Position numbers and translations under genes: made by a program. A model generated the notes under the pieces. It saw only the letters and a program-made list of their open reading frames with translations, was not told where the DNA came from and did not search any database. This document shows positions 1 to 14,634 of a DNA stretch of 64,000 bases, piece after piece (within the stretch, counting starts at the first letter, position 1; each line of letters begins with the position of its first letter). Source of the DNA: Prunella strophiata (taxonomy: Eukaryota > Chordata > Aves > Passeriformes > Prunellidae); assembly GCA_036583965.1 (NCBI GenBank), contig JAZBQD010000030.1:80790800-80854799 (forward strand), written 5' to 3'.

Positions 1-252
1 CAGATGTCCAATCTGAACTTACCCTGATGCTTCAATCCATTTCCTTGTGTCCTGTCACTGGTGCACCAGAGAGAGGAGATCAGCACCTTCCCCTCTACTG
101 CTCCCTTTGAGGAAGTTGTACATGGCAATAAAGTCACACCTCAGCCTTCTGTTCTCCAGTCTGAACAGATCAGGGGACCTTAGCTGCACCTCATGAATCT
201 TGCCCTCACAGCCCTTCACCATCTTGGTCACATACACTGAGGCACCCAAAAT
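1..252 (-). repeat. CR1 LINE 3' fragment
   Basis: The reverse complement reads like the 3' part of a chicken-repeat-1 LINE: the stretch about a CCT-rich Cys/Gln segment, 'cttcaccatcttggt', and a gene-proximal 'gcacccaaaattacacaca'. It stops abruptly where a second CR1 copy begins. It is non-coding; the short open frames in it are CR1 relics. Confidence 0.75.
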
Positions 253-932
253 TACACACAGAATCAAAGAATATGCTGGGTTGAAAGGGACCCTCAAGTC
301 CAACCTCTAGCCCTGTGCAGGATGCCCCAAGGGTCACACCATGTGCCTGAGAACATTGTCCCAACACCCCTTGAACTGTGACAGTCTTGGTGCTGTGATC
401 ACTTCCCTGGGGAGCCTGTTCCAGTGCCCAGCCATCCTCTGGGTGAAAAGCCTTTTCCTGATACCCAAACTAAACCTCCCCTGACACAGCTTCATGCTGT
501 TTCCTTGAGTCATGTCACTGGGCACAAGAGTGAAAAGATCAGTACTTGCACCTCCATTACCACTCGTGAGGATGTTGAGGACCACAATGAGGTCCTCCCT
601 CAGTCTCCTCCAGGCTGAACAACCAAGTCACCTCAGCTGCTCCTTATAAGGCTTCCCCTTGAGATCCTTCACCATCTTTGTGGCTCTCCTTTGGATGGTC
701 TCTAATAGCCTAATATATATGTTGTTTTTTTGGTTTTATTTTTTTTATATGGTGGTGCCCAAAACTGCACACAGTACTCAAGGTGAGGCTGTACCAGCAC
801 AGAGAGAGACAATGACCTGTTTAGTGATCACCTGACTAAATCACAGGATTTAGTAATCCTGTGCTTGGTGCACCCCTGAACACGGTTGTCCCTTTGGACT
901 GCCAAGACACACTGCTGACTCATATTCAGGCA
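253..932 (-). repeat. CR1 LINE 3' portion
   Basis: It starts with the reversed CR1 3' end ('gaatcaaagaatatgctggg', a degenerate form of the terminal ATTCTATGA-type repeat). It continues through the usual CR1 blocks ('aagggtcacaccatgtgcctga', 'caggctgaac', 'cactgctgactcat'). It abuts another CR1 fragment on the left, which suggests a nested or end-to-end insertion. Confidence 0.8.
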
Positions 933-1427
933 GTATTAAAGATCAAAGACAAAAAGCAGAAAAGCCTGACCACTAAGATCATCTGATTCCTTAATGCAGC
1001 TGTAGATCTGAAGTTTGTTTCAGAGGAGAGGATGCAAAATAAGACCTAGCCCATAAACTATAATCCTGATTATAAATTATGAAAGAAAATTCTGGGTGAC
1101 TCTCTTAATCTTATGCAAAGTTTGGGTTATGACAGATGCTTACAAGAGTTGTTTGGTTCAAATGAAAGCAAGGCTGAGTTTAAGAGCATAGGCAGGAAGT
1201 GATCTCAACTTCTGGAGACAGTGCTCTAAACTCTCCCTTCTTTTTAACAATTAAATGGTTGCTTCCCGGAAGAGATCATTGAAAGTAAACTTCTTTCACT
1301 GCTTTCCACTGAAGACCATTAAAAAATCAATATGAGGGTACCTCTGTAATTGTCTCTGAAAAAACACTTTTAAGTTGAAGCTAGAAATACTTACACAGAA
1401 CCACTTTTGGTTGTTTTGGAAATGCAG
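933..1427 (+). other. Intron of ASMT/ASMTL-like gene
   Basis: AT-rich sequence between the CR1 copies and the first terminal exon. I see no further methyltransferase exon and no repeat that I can name. Confidence 0.5.
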
Positions 1428-1645
1428 GAAGTGCCTTGCTAGTGGCAGAAACTGTGCTTGATGAACAGAAGACGCACCCTTCTGTAGCTGTGCTACAATC
1501 CCTCAGTATGACTGAAGGCAAGCAGAGAAGCAGCTCAGAATATAAACAGCTACTGGAGAAATACGGATTCACAGATGTACAAATTAAGATCACAGGAAAC
1601 TTATTAGATGCTATTCTGTGCTTCAAGAAGAATCTGTCACTGTAG
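1428..1645 (+). CDS. ASMTL: ASMT/ASMTL-type O-methyltransferase, terminal exon copy 1 (partial gene)
   Basis: This exon encodes the last 72 or so residues of a SAM-dependent O-methyltransferase of the acetylserotonin methyltransferase (ASMT/ASMTL) family. The acceptor is 'tttggaaatgcag' before 1428 and the phase is 1, so a G from the previous exon completes the first Gly codon. Recognisable pieces are ALLVAETVLDE, TEGKQRS, SSEYKQLLEKYGF and ITGNLLDAILC, followed by TAG at 1643-1645. Compared with the second copy at 4550 it lacks three residues (LVQ) inside the conserved LNMLVQTEG segment. It ends in a short basic extension after the usual C-terminus. The earlier exons lie left of the window. 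The symbol rests on synteny (ASMTL is codirectional with and upstream of SLC25A6 in human PAR1) and could be wrong; ASMT itself is the alternative. The three-residue loss suggests an altered or decaying alternative C-terminus. Confidence 0.65.
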
Positions 1646-1992
1646 TGTGCCCAGAAGCAATCTGGGATGCTGAATTTTCACCCCTTGTGCAACATACCCA
1701 TCATCAACCAGCTTGTATTGGCAGTTGAGGATCATTTTGGCCCTTTGTCTGAAGCATAGTTGTTACAGGCCTTGGATACCAGTTGGAGTGCAGCTTCTGC
1801 CAGAGTGAATTCTGTGCATTTTAAAAAGCGTCTGGGGCAGGCTGAAACTCCTGCATGTGAAATACCTTAATGTCCAGTTCTTCTGCAGACTGTATTAAGC
1901 TTAGACTTGGCATAGCTGTGTATAGCCTGCCAGGTTAAAAATGCAAACTTGTACTGAGCTACTTTAATACCTTAGTTTTCTTGGACCTTAAA

Positions 1993-2432
1993 ATTAAAGA
2001 GAATTCCCTCTCTGCAGTGTGTTCAGTGGTTACTACTAATTTTTATCAGAAATTAAAAATTAATATTGTACCATCTGCCTGAATTTGGGGATGATAGTCC
2101 TCTTTTTCACTGCTGTGTGGGACTTTACTCAAAAACATCTCATATATATTTAGTCTTTTTAAGCACTTCTTCTACAAGCAAAAGTGAAAGCAGAGCAAAC
2201 CTTAAACATGTTCCTACAATAGCTTAATGTCACAGAGGAACTTCAGCAGCCTCTGGCCTCCAGCCACAGTATGTACCTGCACAGGCTGCAGCTGAGAGCT
2301 GTTCATATTGCTTACTGTCACTTCTGAGGTTTTCTGAATATGGTTGGATTGCCATATATGCTTTCTGTCTCATTAATTGAGATGAGTTTTAGGATTTATG
2401 TATAAAACCTTGTATGAAAATTAAAAAATAAA
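1993..2432 (+). promoter_or_regulatory. Candidate poly(A) signals for terminal exon copy 1
   Basis: ATTAAA at 1993-1998 and AATAAA at 2427-2432 lie 350 and 780 bases after the TAG of the first terminal exon. Either could end a transcript that uses this exon. Confidence 0.35.
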
Positions 2433-3412
2433 AGTTTCTTCATGCTTCAGTCTTTAATTGGAGAAGTGCATGCTGTATCCAATCTCCTCAAGTAATTTGT
2501 CACAAATGTCACCTCTCCTAATGTTTATTTCTTTCCTGATACTTTATTGATATTTATTTTTTTATTTTTAAAGTGTAATGGAAGCCTCTCTGGAAATTAA
2601 AGTTACACTTTCAAATTAGCTTTCTTTCTATCAGTTGTGAGGTTTTTGCCTGTTGCTTATACAGCAGTAGTCCCAATAAGCCAGTGTGCAAGAGGCTGTG
2701 CCAATACTGAATCTCCAGCCTCAGCAAATTAGAGAGGGTTAATGGGGAAGGTTAAGACCTGGATCTGCCCGGATGTTAGTTAATCAGGAGTTACTTTGCT
2801 CCTTGACCAGTGGGTGAAGAAAAAGTGCCACAGTGACTCAACTCATTAGGAGAAACAGGCTTCCTACAGGGCATTTCAGGTGAACAAAATCAGGGAAATG
2901 TCAGACTTTACCCAAACATTGGGGTTTTTAATTCTTAGCAGAAGGTTTCTATGAATGGGTTTTTGATTGATCTCATCTGTACAGACATTTAGTATAGATA
3001 AGGCCGAATATTCAACAAATGAATAAATTTAAAATGTTTCTTTTCCACATTGACATGAAGCTTGTTCTTTGCTTAACAGGTTTGTGTGTTGAGAGAGACT
3101 CATTCTGGCAATCAGATGTGTCTCATCCTATAGTTATTCATGAAGTTCATAATGCTGTTCCTTAAGCTGCTCTAAGCTGTTTGAGTCAGAAACAATCAAA
3201 TACTAAAGTTGGCACACCTGTAATTGTCACAGACTTTAAAACTGTGCCCCTAAGTACTATGTCTCTGACTGTAAAATTTGAATAGAATGTGTTTGGCTAC
3301 CACCCAGCCTTCATTTACTCTGTGATTAAGGCACAACACTAAGCATTAGTCCCTTGGGCATGGTGTCTGTGGTCATGTACCACAGCTTTGCACTCTCAGG
3401 ATAATTAAGTGT

Positions 3413-3560
3413 TGGAGCAGATGGTTCAGGGAGGTTATGGAATCTCTGTCCTTGGAGGCTTCCATGTGTAAAGCCAGTCCTGAAGAAGCTGAGCTGACTG
3501 CAGAGCTGCCCTGCTCCGAGTGGGAGGTTGGACTAGAGATCTCCCGTGCTTTGTTTCAGG
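3413..3560 (+). repeat. CR1 LINE 3' fragment
   Basis: Forward-strand CR1 3' block: 'ttggagcagatggttcaggg', 'gaatctctgtccttggagg' and 'gggaggttggactagagatc'. The short open frame over it is not a gene. Confidence 0.65.
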
Positions 3561-4549
3561 CTCAGGTGTTCTACAATCACATGATGCAGCCTGGTCACCT
3601 GAGGAATTATAAGCTCATCTTACTAATATACAAATTAAGTTTTTCAGTTGTTCTGAATATCTTTTGCTGACTGTGAGAATGAGTGGATTTAATAGTCCAA
3701 CACTGAAAAGGTTTTTTAAGCAATATGCATAACTGAAGAAAATTTTCTTGACATAAAGAATGAGGGGGGTTAAGTTTTAAAACTTTTTGACAATTACTGA
3801 ATGTCTGAGCTGTAACAAGTTGGAATGGCTCTGAGGAGATTGTCTTAAAGGTCAGAAAGGTATGAATGTTATGCTGCACTTCATAATAAAATCACTCTGA
3901 ACTGCTGCTGTTTTGATCTGAGTTGGTGTAAGGCCAAAAGGCAAGTATGTATTGCAATGCTTTTGTCAGTAGCCCTCTCTTGGCTTCCCTTTCCCCTCAC
4001 AGGTCTGAATATGGAGAAGAAGACTGTAAGTCAGATCATTTAAGTTCTGCTTTCATCCTTAGGTCAGTCCCACCACAAAGAATTCCGGGTCCTACAGCAA
4101 AAAACGTACAGAATGTATTGAACAGAAACATTGACTTCTTCTCTGCTTCTGTAATGCTTGCCATCCACTCTTCTCTCTGCTTGGCATCATTTCAATATGA
4201 ATGTGAAGCAGCAGTATATCCCAAAGAGATGCAACTGTATTCCTGTCTCACTGTTTTCTATAGTCCTCATGCCAAGTCTACAGAAGTCATCCCCTTTTCC
4301 CCTGAAAACAGACGTGATTTGACTTGTGAGTGTTTGATCACTCCATACTGTGAAAGGGAATTTCCTGGGGTTTGTGAGAGGAGTGGATTATTCCTTTAAT
4401 AGTGGATTAGTCATTTAATAGCAGAGCAAATCCATAAATGATAAAGGAAATTACCCAGGTCTTGTAGCTTTCACCCCTCTATATGATAGCAGAAATTTTC
4501 TTGCCTGATAATGGATTAGAACTGTTCCATGCATTTGTTTTTAAATTAG

Positions 4550-4764
4550 GCTGTGCAATTTTGCTGGCTGAAATGGTGTTGGATGATGAAAAGAAGAACA
4601 GGAGCACAGCTCTGCTGCAGTCTTTGAACATGCTTGTGCAGACAGAGGGAAAGGAGAGAAGTGGCTCTGAATATCAAGCTTTGCTGGAACAACATGGATT
4701 CACAAATGTCAGAATCAGAATAACAGGAAATGTGTTAGATGTCATTCTCTGTGTTAAGACCTAG
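4550..4764 (+). CDS. ASMTL: ASMT/ASMTL-type O-methyltransferase, terminal exon copy 2 (partial gene)
   Basis: A second version of the methyltransferase last exon. The acceptor is 'tttttaaattag' before 4550, also phase 1, and the stop TAG is at 4762-4764. It keeps the full family signature: ILLAEMVLDDEKK, then LQSLNMLVQTEGKERS, then SEYQALLEQHGF and ITGNVLDVILC. The LNMLVQTEG segment is the landmark of the C-terminal catalytic domain in ASMT/ASMTL proteins, which bind S-adenosylmethionine. Because this copy has the complete motif and ends at the usual place, it is the better candidate for the main C-terminus. The two exons share phase and most residues, so they are duplicates that could be used as alternative last exons. 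SLC25A6 follows about 3.5 kb downstream on the same strand. Confidence 0.75.
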
Positions 4765-5183
4765 AAAAAAATGTATTAAGCAATAGTCTGGATGTCTTAT
4801 ACTTGTGTTTGATGTTTTGTAATTATCCAAATACATTCTCAACTTCCCATCAATACCATAAACAAGAAATGTAACAAGAAATGTCAGCTTTGTGGTGTTA
4901 CTTCTAAAGAGGGGGAAAGATTGATTACATGTATTTTAGACTTCAGTAGAATGATGCCAGGAGATTCTGTGGCTGCACAACACATGTAGAACACAAATGA
5001 TGTCATCAGTATTCACACTGCTGGGAAATCACTGTTCCTTCTTACTTGGTGCAATTAGAATAGTAGAGTTTTTAGATCAGCACACATTGCTTTGCCCCTG
5101 TTCCATGAGATTAATGTTGGTATCATTTTAATGCTCCATCACCATCCATTTTAGAATCATTTTATATTACACCCTTTACTGTA

Positions 5184-5189
5184 AATAAA
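5184..5189 (+). promoter_or_regulatory. Poly(A) signal for terminal exon copy 2
   Basis: AATAAA in 'gtaaataaacac', 420 bases after the stop of the second terminal exon. Confidence 0.45.
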
Positions 5190-6898
5190 CACACTCTAAT
5201 CAACTGTGGAAACTGCTACTGCAATGGTGTAAGATTGGAAACAAGAACTGGAGCAGCAGCTTCCTGAGAGAGTCAAGACAGACTGCTCTGCTCTGAGAGA
5301 GGCTTCCAAAAAAAAGGCAGTTATATAAAAGCACAAGTTTCCTCTGTGATTGTAATTTGAGATTAAATGTGAGGGCACCGAGTTCGTTTCAAGAACATCA
5401 TCCTACACCTTTTTAGCCCTACTTAATGTGTGATCTCTCATAAAAGTGGATAGCAGACTATGAGATAAGGAGGAAAAAAAGGTGAAGAAACAGAAGAAAA
5501 AACATGGTGATGGAGAAAAAAGGATTTCCCCCAGTCATATGCAGGTGAGCTCCCAAGCTGAAAAGAACATGACAACTACAGACTGAACAAGTTCCCCATT
5601 ACAAGTTATGGGCCTTTGACCTTCATTTTTCACACTGATGATACTCGAGAGTCTTAGAATATGAAGTTCTTTTTAAATCAATAGAAAATTTTATAGTGAA
5701 CAAAATCTCATTCTTGCAGACAAGGTATTGTGCTAAGACAGTATTAGCATTCAGTTATGAGCTTTTTTAAAAGGAAAAATTACCACACTGTGTGTGCCTC
5801 CCCAAATGAATGTACCACAGCACTTCATAAATTATGTTCAGAATATGGTCTTTTAACACCCTATGTACATAACGCTCTGTGAGCACAGGAGTCACTTCAG
5901 TCTATCTGTATTATGCTTTAGAAGAGCACACAGTTTACTTTTGATCTTCTGGTGTGCAAAAAAAAAAAAAAAGTATAGTGACATATCTTGTACTAGAGCA
6001 GAGACAAAGGCTATGCCTGTCACCTTTTCTTCTCACAACATGCCCTCTTGAGAGACATGCTCTCATTTTGAAATCCTGCAGACTACATACATGTGTAAGC
6101 AGTGGTTTCTGGCACCTCAGCTCCTGCAGCTTTGTGGTTCACCAGTCATCTGTTTAAAAAAAAGGTTTGGCCTTATTTACTTTGGTTGGAAACACCCACT
6201 AAAAGTGAAAGCAGGTGATGTGAACTAATGCCCTCCAGCTAGAACAATTTCAACACTTTTAGAAAGAATAATTTCAGACAAGTTTGACATTAGGTTCAAA
6301 ATATCAAATTCAACATACAGTAAAATTAGCAAAGTTACTGATGGAAACCAGGCCTGTCTTGGTAGGGTCTGAGTCCCTGCCATGAGTGCTTGCTCTGACA
6401 GCCTGCAGAGGAGGTTTTCACAGCATCTAACTTCGAGTGCCCATACAAGAAGCTGGAACCACCCTGTCCTATTGTCCCTCTGTTGTCCCACGGGAAACGG
6501 CTGCTAAGTCCTTTGGTATTCCATTGTTTTGGATCAGTTCAGTGACATACAGAAAAGCTCCATGATGTGACCCTTGGCACTGGCAGTGCTAAGGAGGAGG
6601 TGGGAACAGAACCTGGGAACAAGGATATGCCATGGATCAGCATTACCCAGAGGGTGGTGAGTGTGGAGCAAAACTGACTAGTGCCCAGACAGTGCCTGAA
6701 ATCTGCTCCCCTCCACCCAACAGCTGCTGCTGCTGCCCCACAGGGCCCCCGTGCAGAAAGCTCTGTGTTCCTCCTAGACTGGCTTCCAGCAGCAGAAGGA
6801 GCCTCCTGGTTCACTTGCTTGTGCTGCTCATTGACTACTGCCTGGGCCCACAGACCCACACCCCCAAAACCAGTGCTCCAGCAGCTCACACTCAGCTT
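5190..6898. other. Intergenic region between ASMTL-like gene and SLC25A6
   Basis: AT-rich spacer with an A-run near 5958-5972. It holds short unsupported open frames on both strands and no gene that I can recognise. Confidence 0.5.
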
Positions 6899-7730
6899 CA
6901 CAGAATCAGAATCACAGAATCAGTTATGTAGGAAAAGAAATCTCAGATCATCAACCTCTGACCCAAAACCACATCAGCAGATCATGGCACCAAGTGCCAC
7001 ATCTACTCTTTCCTTAGATACACCAAGGGACTTTGACTACACCACTTCCCTGGACAGTCCATTCCAATGTCTCACCATCCCTTCTGTGAAAAAATTCCTC
7101 CTAACATTCAACCTAACCCTCTCCTGGCACAGCTTAAGCCTGTGTCCTCTAGTCCTGTCGCTGGTTGCCTGGGAGAAGAGGCCAGCTCTCACCTGGCCGC
7201 AGCCTCCTGTGGTGTTCTAGAACCTCCTGGGTGGTTCTAGAGAGCAATAAGGGTCACCCCTGAGCCTCCTTTTCTCCAGGCTAACCAGCCCCAGCTCCCT
7301 CAGTTGCTCCTCACAGGACTTGTGCTTCAGGCCCTTCACCAGCTTCATTCCCCTTATCTGGATCCACTCCAACACCTCAGTGTCCTTCCTGGATTAAAGG
7401 GCCCAGAACTGGGCACAGTACTTGAGGAGTGGCCTCACCAGTGCTGAGTGCAGGGGCAGGATTACTGCCCTGGTCCCCTTGGCCAGGATGCCATTGACTT
7501 TCCTGGCCACCTGGGCACACGCTGGCTCATTTTCCGATGCTGTCACCAGCACCCTGTCCCTTTCACGCGGGGCAGTTTCCAGCCAGTCAGCCACCAGTCT
7601 GTAGCGCTGCACCGGGTTGTTGTCACCCAAGCGCATTTGGCATTTGGTCCTGTTGAACCTCACACAACTAGCGCCCATCGATCCAGCCCGTTCAGACAGA
7701 CCCCTCTGCAGAGCCGGCGTGCCTGGGCTG
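6899..7730 (-). repeat. CR1 LINE, 3' portion
   Basis: Begins with the reversed CR1 3' end ('cacagaatcagaatcacag'). It runs through 'cagcttaagcctgtgtcctc', 'gggcccagaactgggcacag' and 'tcctgttgaacctcacac'. This is one of the longer CR1 copies here, and it stops directly at the CpG island of SLC25A6. The long minus-strand open frames across 7394-8987 combine this repeat with GC-rich promoter sequence and are not a gene. Confidence 0.85.
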
Positions 7731-7850
7731 TGCAGGCTGCTGCGGGCGCTACTGACAGCGGCAGAAAGCGATCGCGGAGAGCGCTTGGGGACGCGACCGC
7801 AGTGGGGACAATTGCCGGAGCAGCGGGCTGAGCGGCAGGCCGCCCGCCGG

Positions 7851-8032
7851 GGCCGGCCCGGGGCGGTGGCGGGGCCGGCCCGGGGCGGTGGCGGGGCCGG
7901 GCCCGGGGCAGTGGAGGGGCCGAGGCGGTGGCGGGGCCGGTCCGTGGCGGTTGGCAGGGCCCGGGGCAGTGGCGGGGCCGGTCCGGGGCGGTGGCGGGGC
8001 CGGTCCGTGGCGGTGGCGGGGCCGGCCCGTCG
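7851..8032 (+). repeat. GC-rich minisatellite in the SLC25A6 promoter
   Basis: Imperfect tandem repeats with a unit near 21 bp built on 'gcggtggcggggccgg' plus 'tccg' or 'cccg'. I count roughly eight to nine units. It lies about 220 bp upstream of the start codon, between the CR1 copy and the CCAAT box. Confidence 0.8.
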
Positions 8033-8106
8033 CGGGTGACGCGGCGCTGCGACACTGGCGCCGCAGCGGGGCGGAGTGCGAGGGGCGGGGCCCTTTCGGC
8101 GCAAGC

Positions 8107-8135
8107 CCCGCCCCCGCGGCGAGCTGGCCAATGGG
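8107..8135 (+). promoter_or_regulatory. GC box and CCAAT box of SLC25A6
   Basis: A 'ccccgccccc' GC box (about 8107-8117, Sp1 type) is followed by 'ggccaatggg' with CCAAT at 8128-8132, about 120 bp before the start codon. I see no clear TATA box; transcription probably starts between about 8160 and 8220. Confidence 0.55.
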
Positions 8136-8252
8136 GCAGGGGAGGCGTGGCCGGCGCGGCCCGGCATTAAGCCCATGCGCGGGGCCGCTCCCGCCCTTTC
8201 GGCTTGAGCGGCAGCAGCGTTTCCCTCCCGGCGGCTCCGGCGCGGCGCGAAC

Positions 8253-11451
<3,199 letters not shown>

Positions 11452-11920
11452 ACAGCCTAAATAGAATTGGAAATCAAGTTGAGCAGATCATGTAGAATAA
11501 CTACCATTATGGACCATTGACCTTCAAGAAATTCCTGTGAGTCTTATTTATCGGAGCCAGATGATACTTCTAGATGGGGCTAGAAACTGACATAAGAGGG
11601 CTGATCCACTTCTGTGTAAAAAGCATGAAAACACTGAATCTGGCAATTCAGTGTGGCAATTTTTCTTTACAGCAGTAAGGAACGAGTGGCGTTGGTTCTG
11701 GGTCCAAAGTTGTTAGGTCCAATTTAGGCAGAAAAAAATCATTTGCCTGTGGATCAGTGTTCAGTTTCAAGTCCTATCTTCTAGGACCATAAAATTGTAT
11801 TTGAAAGCATTTGCTAACAAATCATGTTTTTTTCCACTTGTACTGAAGCACTATGTACCATTTTGCACAGCTGAACATCTAGCAACTTTGTTCTTAAATT
11901 GGGGCATTCTGCTGTAAAAC

Positions 11921-12311
11921 AATAAACATACTTACTCGGTCTGTGTTGAAATTATTACATAAAAGCTTTGGAAAAGCCTCTTGTATTTGAAAACTTGTTT
12001 CAGATAATGGGTCCTCTGATACCTTTACACAAATAAGCTTTTTAAAAAAAATAATTAAATGTGAGATCTTTTGGGAGGAGGGGTGGGGAAGCATGGATTA
12101 TACTAATAGAAACCACTCCCATTATTTGTGCCTGATAGTGTATGATGGGCTGCTGCAAGTGGCTTTTTGCATGATTCTTAGAAATTGATTTACAACTTCT
12201 ATGATTTAAAGTTATGGGGTGGGGGTTCAGTTGTAGTGCTAGGAAAACCCAAAGTACCAAGGACTGTTAGAAAGTAATGCTCTTGCCCTTGGTAAAACAG
12301 CCTGAAATAAA
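11921..12311 (+). promoter_or_regulatory. Poly(A) signals of SLC25A6
   Basis: AATAAA at 11921-11926 and again at 12306-12311, 470 and 855 bases after the stop. They could give short and long 3' UTRs. Confidence 0.5.
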
Positions 12312-14261
12312 TAATTTTTTTGTCAAACCAATATGGAAAGCATCGTGGCATTCATGCAAAAACCCAGGAACCCAGTAAATGCCTTCAACTTCTGAGTGAC
12401 CTATCTATTGTATTGTTGCTGCTGGTTGGAAATGTTGATTATGCCATTCAGGCTACTGTTTGGCCTCATCTGTAGCAGTGGTTAGTAGCTCTGTGGAAGG
12501 TTGAATTTAATCTAAAATGAGTTGCAGCCTAATAGGTGAAGTTGAAGGGTTGTAGGGGAGGGAATGTGTGTGCTTCTATGTAGCTATAAAGTAATAGATC
12601 AAACTAGGTCAGCCTTCAGTGTTAACTGAGTGATGTCATAGGGGTGGTCAGAAGACCAGATTGAGTAATTTCTCATCACTGCTCTTTGAGATAATGTAAT
12701 ACCTATGTGCCCTTCTTCATATGTATATAATCTTTTGTACTTTGTAATCTGCAAAGACATGAGGGACCATTAGAGGAAAACAAGGTGTTAATCTTCATGT
12801 TTTAAGAGCTCTCCCTATATCTTGAGAAAGGAAAAGTGTGTCAATGTATGACTCATTGAAGGCCGACTGAGCTGTCTTGAGTTCTTCTGTGTGCCTTCTG
12901 AGATTGCTATTCAAGATGAAGTATTTAAATTACCTGCTTGGCTTTGGCTGGTTATTACCTTCCTCTTGAGTGTACTTTACCTTTTTCCTTTCACTGTTGC
13001 ACAAGCACTGCTTTCACCATCTGTATGTGAATGTAAGGACATTAAACAGCTGCTTCATACGCAGGCTGCTGGCAAACTTCATGTACCTATTGCAAGTGGT
13101 TCTTGCATCCTGTGTGGCAGTAGCAGCTCCCTGTGGTGCAGGCAGGTCATTTGGTGTTAACTCTGCCAGTCAGTTTGCTGGGGAGCAGGGGAAGACATTC
13201 TGTCTATATAAACAAATTAATCAGGTTTCTTTCTGTATCAGTGCCTTGCAAGGGTAGAGATAATGATGGGATACCTCCCTGTGAGTGAAACGACATGTGG
13301 TAGTTACTTCAGCAGCTGCTGACAGGGACAGGGCTTTTACACCCAATCTCCCCTTTAGAACAAGGTTTAACCAAATTAAATAGGAAAATAAACAAATCCT
13401 CCCAAATTTGCCCTAAAGCCAGGACAAAGAATTTAAGTGGAACTGCAATTTCCCTGTGCTGTACATTCAGTATGAACTAATTTGTGGTGTTCAGGTTTGT
13501 TTGGGGTTTTTTTCATATATGGCTTCCCGTAGTCATGCAGCAGCAACTTCCAATGTGTGATGCAGTTTAGGGATGTAAGAGGCAAACAATAAATGAGACT
13601 TTTAAAAAAAACACCATTTGTTCTCTGTCTTATTGAAACACTGAAATTCATTCATTTTGATATGAACAGGAAAACATCCAGCATTTGTAAAAGAAAATAC
13701 TGGCATCCTAAAGCCCATATTATTTTTAAAAGGCATTGGAAATAGCATTTGCACCCTTTGAAGGGAGAAACCAAAATACATTTGTGAGGATTTTTTACAT
13801 TTAAGATCTAGCTATTAAATACTAGATTTTACTTCATTTCTCACAACTGACTAGATATTTTTGAAGGCTTTCAATGCTATTTGTGTTAAGTACATTCTAA
13901 AACTGCACAGGATTACAGTTGCAGAGGTCTATTTACAGTGGCAGTACTGAGCTCATGAAATGGCTGACTTGACAGACCAGTATTAATAGTTACAATTGAC
14001 AAGTGTAATTTTATTTTCTGTTTTTGTCTTGCAGTAAAGATAATTGCATATATTGGGATAGCTTGGTGTTACTGGTTGGAAGATCAAAGAGCAAATTTGA
14101 ACACATTCTAAATAACTGGTTTGTGCTTTAGGAAATAACTGACATACAAAAATTACAGTAAAATTACTGTGGCATTACACAGCAAGCCTGTCAGCCTACA
14201 GGAAATCATTATAATGAGAGGAAAGAAAAGTTTCATAGCCATGACAACAAGAAGTAACAGC
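12312..14261. other. Spacer between convergent genes
   Basis: AT-rich sequence between SLC25A6 (+) and receptor A (-), which are transcribed toward each other. I see no gene or nameable repeat. Confidence 0.5.
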
Positions 14262-14267
14262 TTTATT
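14262..14267 (-). promoter_or_regulatory. Candidate poly(A) signal of receptor A
   Basis: TTTATT on the plus strand (AATAAA on the minus strand), 305 bases beyond the stop codon of receptor A. Confidence 0.35.
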
Positions 14268-14571
14268 CTGGTTAAGAGGGCTTGTCTCACATTGTGAAGA
14301 ACCTCTTAGCAAGGTTTAAGCACTTCTTCAAAGTAGGTGCTTGCAGAAAAGCTTAGTTGCCAGGCATTGTGGGTTTGAACAAAGGGAAAAGAACAAATTT
14401 CACTGATGTTTCTCCCTTTTTTTCATCTGGCTCCATTTTAAGTGGATTTTAAGGGGACAAACAGTTTTATTGGTGATTATATTCTTTTATAGGCTGGTTT
14501 GAAGTACTTGTGAGCAGGATCCATAGTTTTCTTTGATGTTGGAGAATCAGGTGTGGTTTTGGAAAGTTGGA

Positions 14572-14634
14572 TCACTCTTCAACAGTAGTTATTTTCTCAG
14601 TATAACTTTTTGTTGGTAGATTTACATATTCTAT
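14572..14634 (-). CDS. Receptor A exon 11 (terminal)
   Basis: 63 bp, phase 0, acceptor 'tttctctttag'. Encodes [20 protein letters not shown] and TGA at 14574-14572. It was placed by its match to the last exon of receptor C (TEYMNL, then EEITAIEE). It lies 2.8 kb from exon 10. The YVNL sequence fits the pYxN type bound by the Grb2 SH2 domain. Confidence 0.8.
   Translation of the reverse strand: MEYVNLPTKSYTEKITTVEE

Larger units (their letters stand above)
1646..4549 (+). other. Sequence between the two terminal exons
   Basis: Holds the presumed 3' UTR of copy 1, a CR1 fragment at 3413-3560 and a 150-codon unrecognised open frame at 3947-4399. I found no other methyltransferase exons here. 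This argues for duplication of the last exon only, not of a whole gene. Confidence 0.5.

Noticed and set aside
3947..4399. 150-codon plus-strand open frame between the two terminal methyltransferase exons
   Set aside because: It has no recognisable domain, no supporting splice or promoter signals and no match to the neighbouring methyltransferase. Treated as chance.
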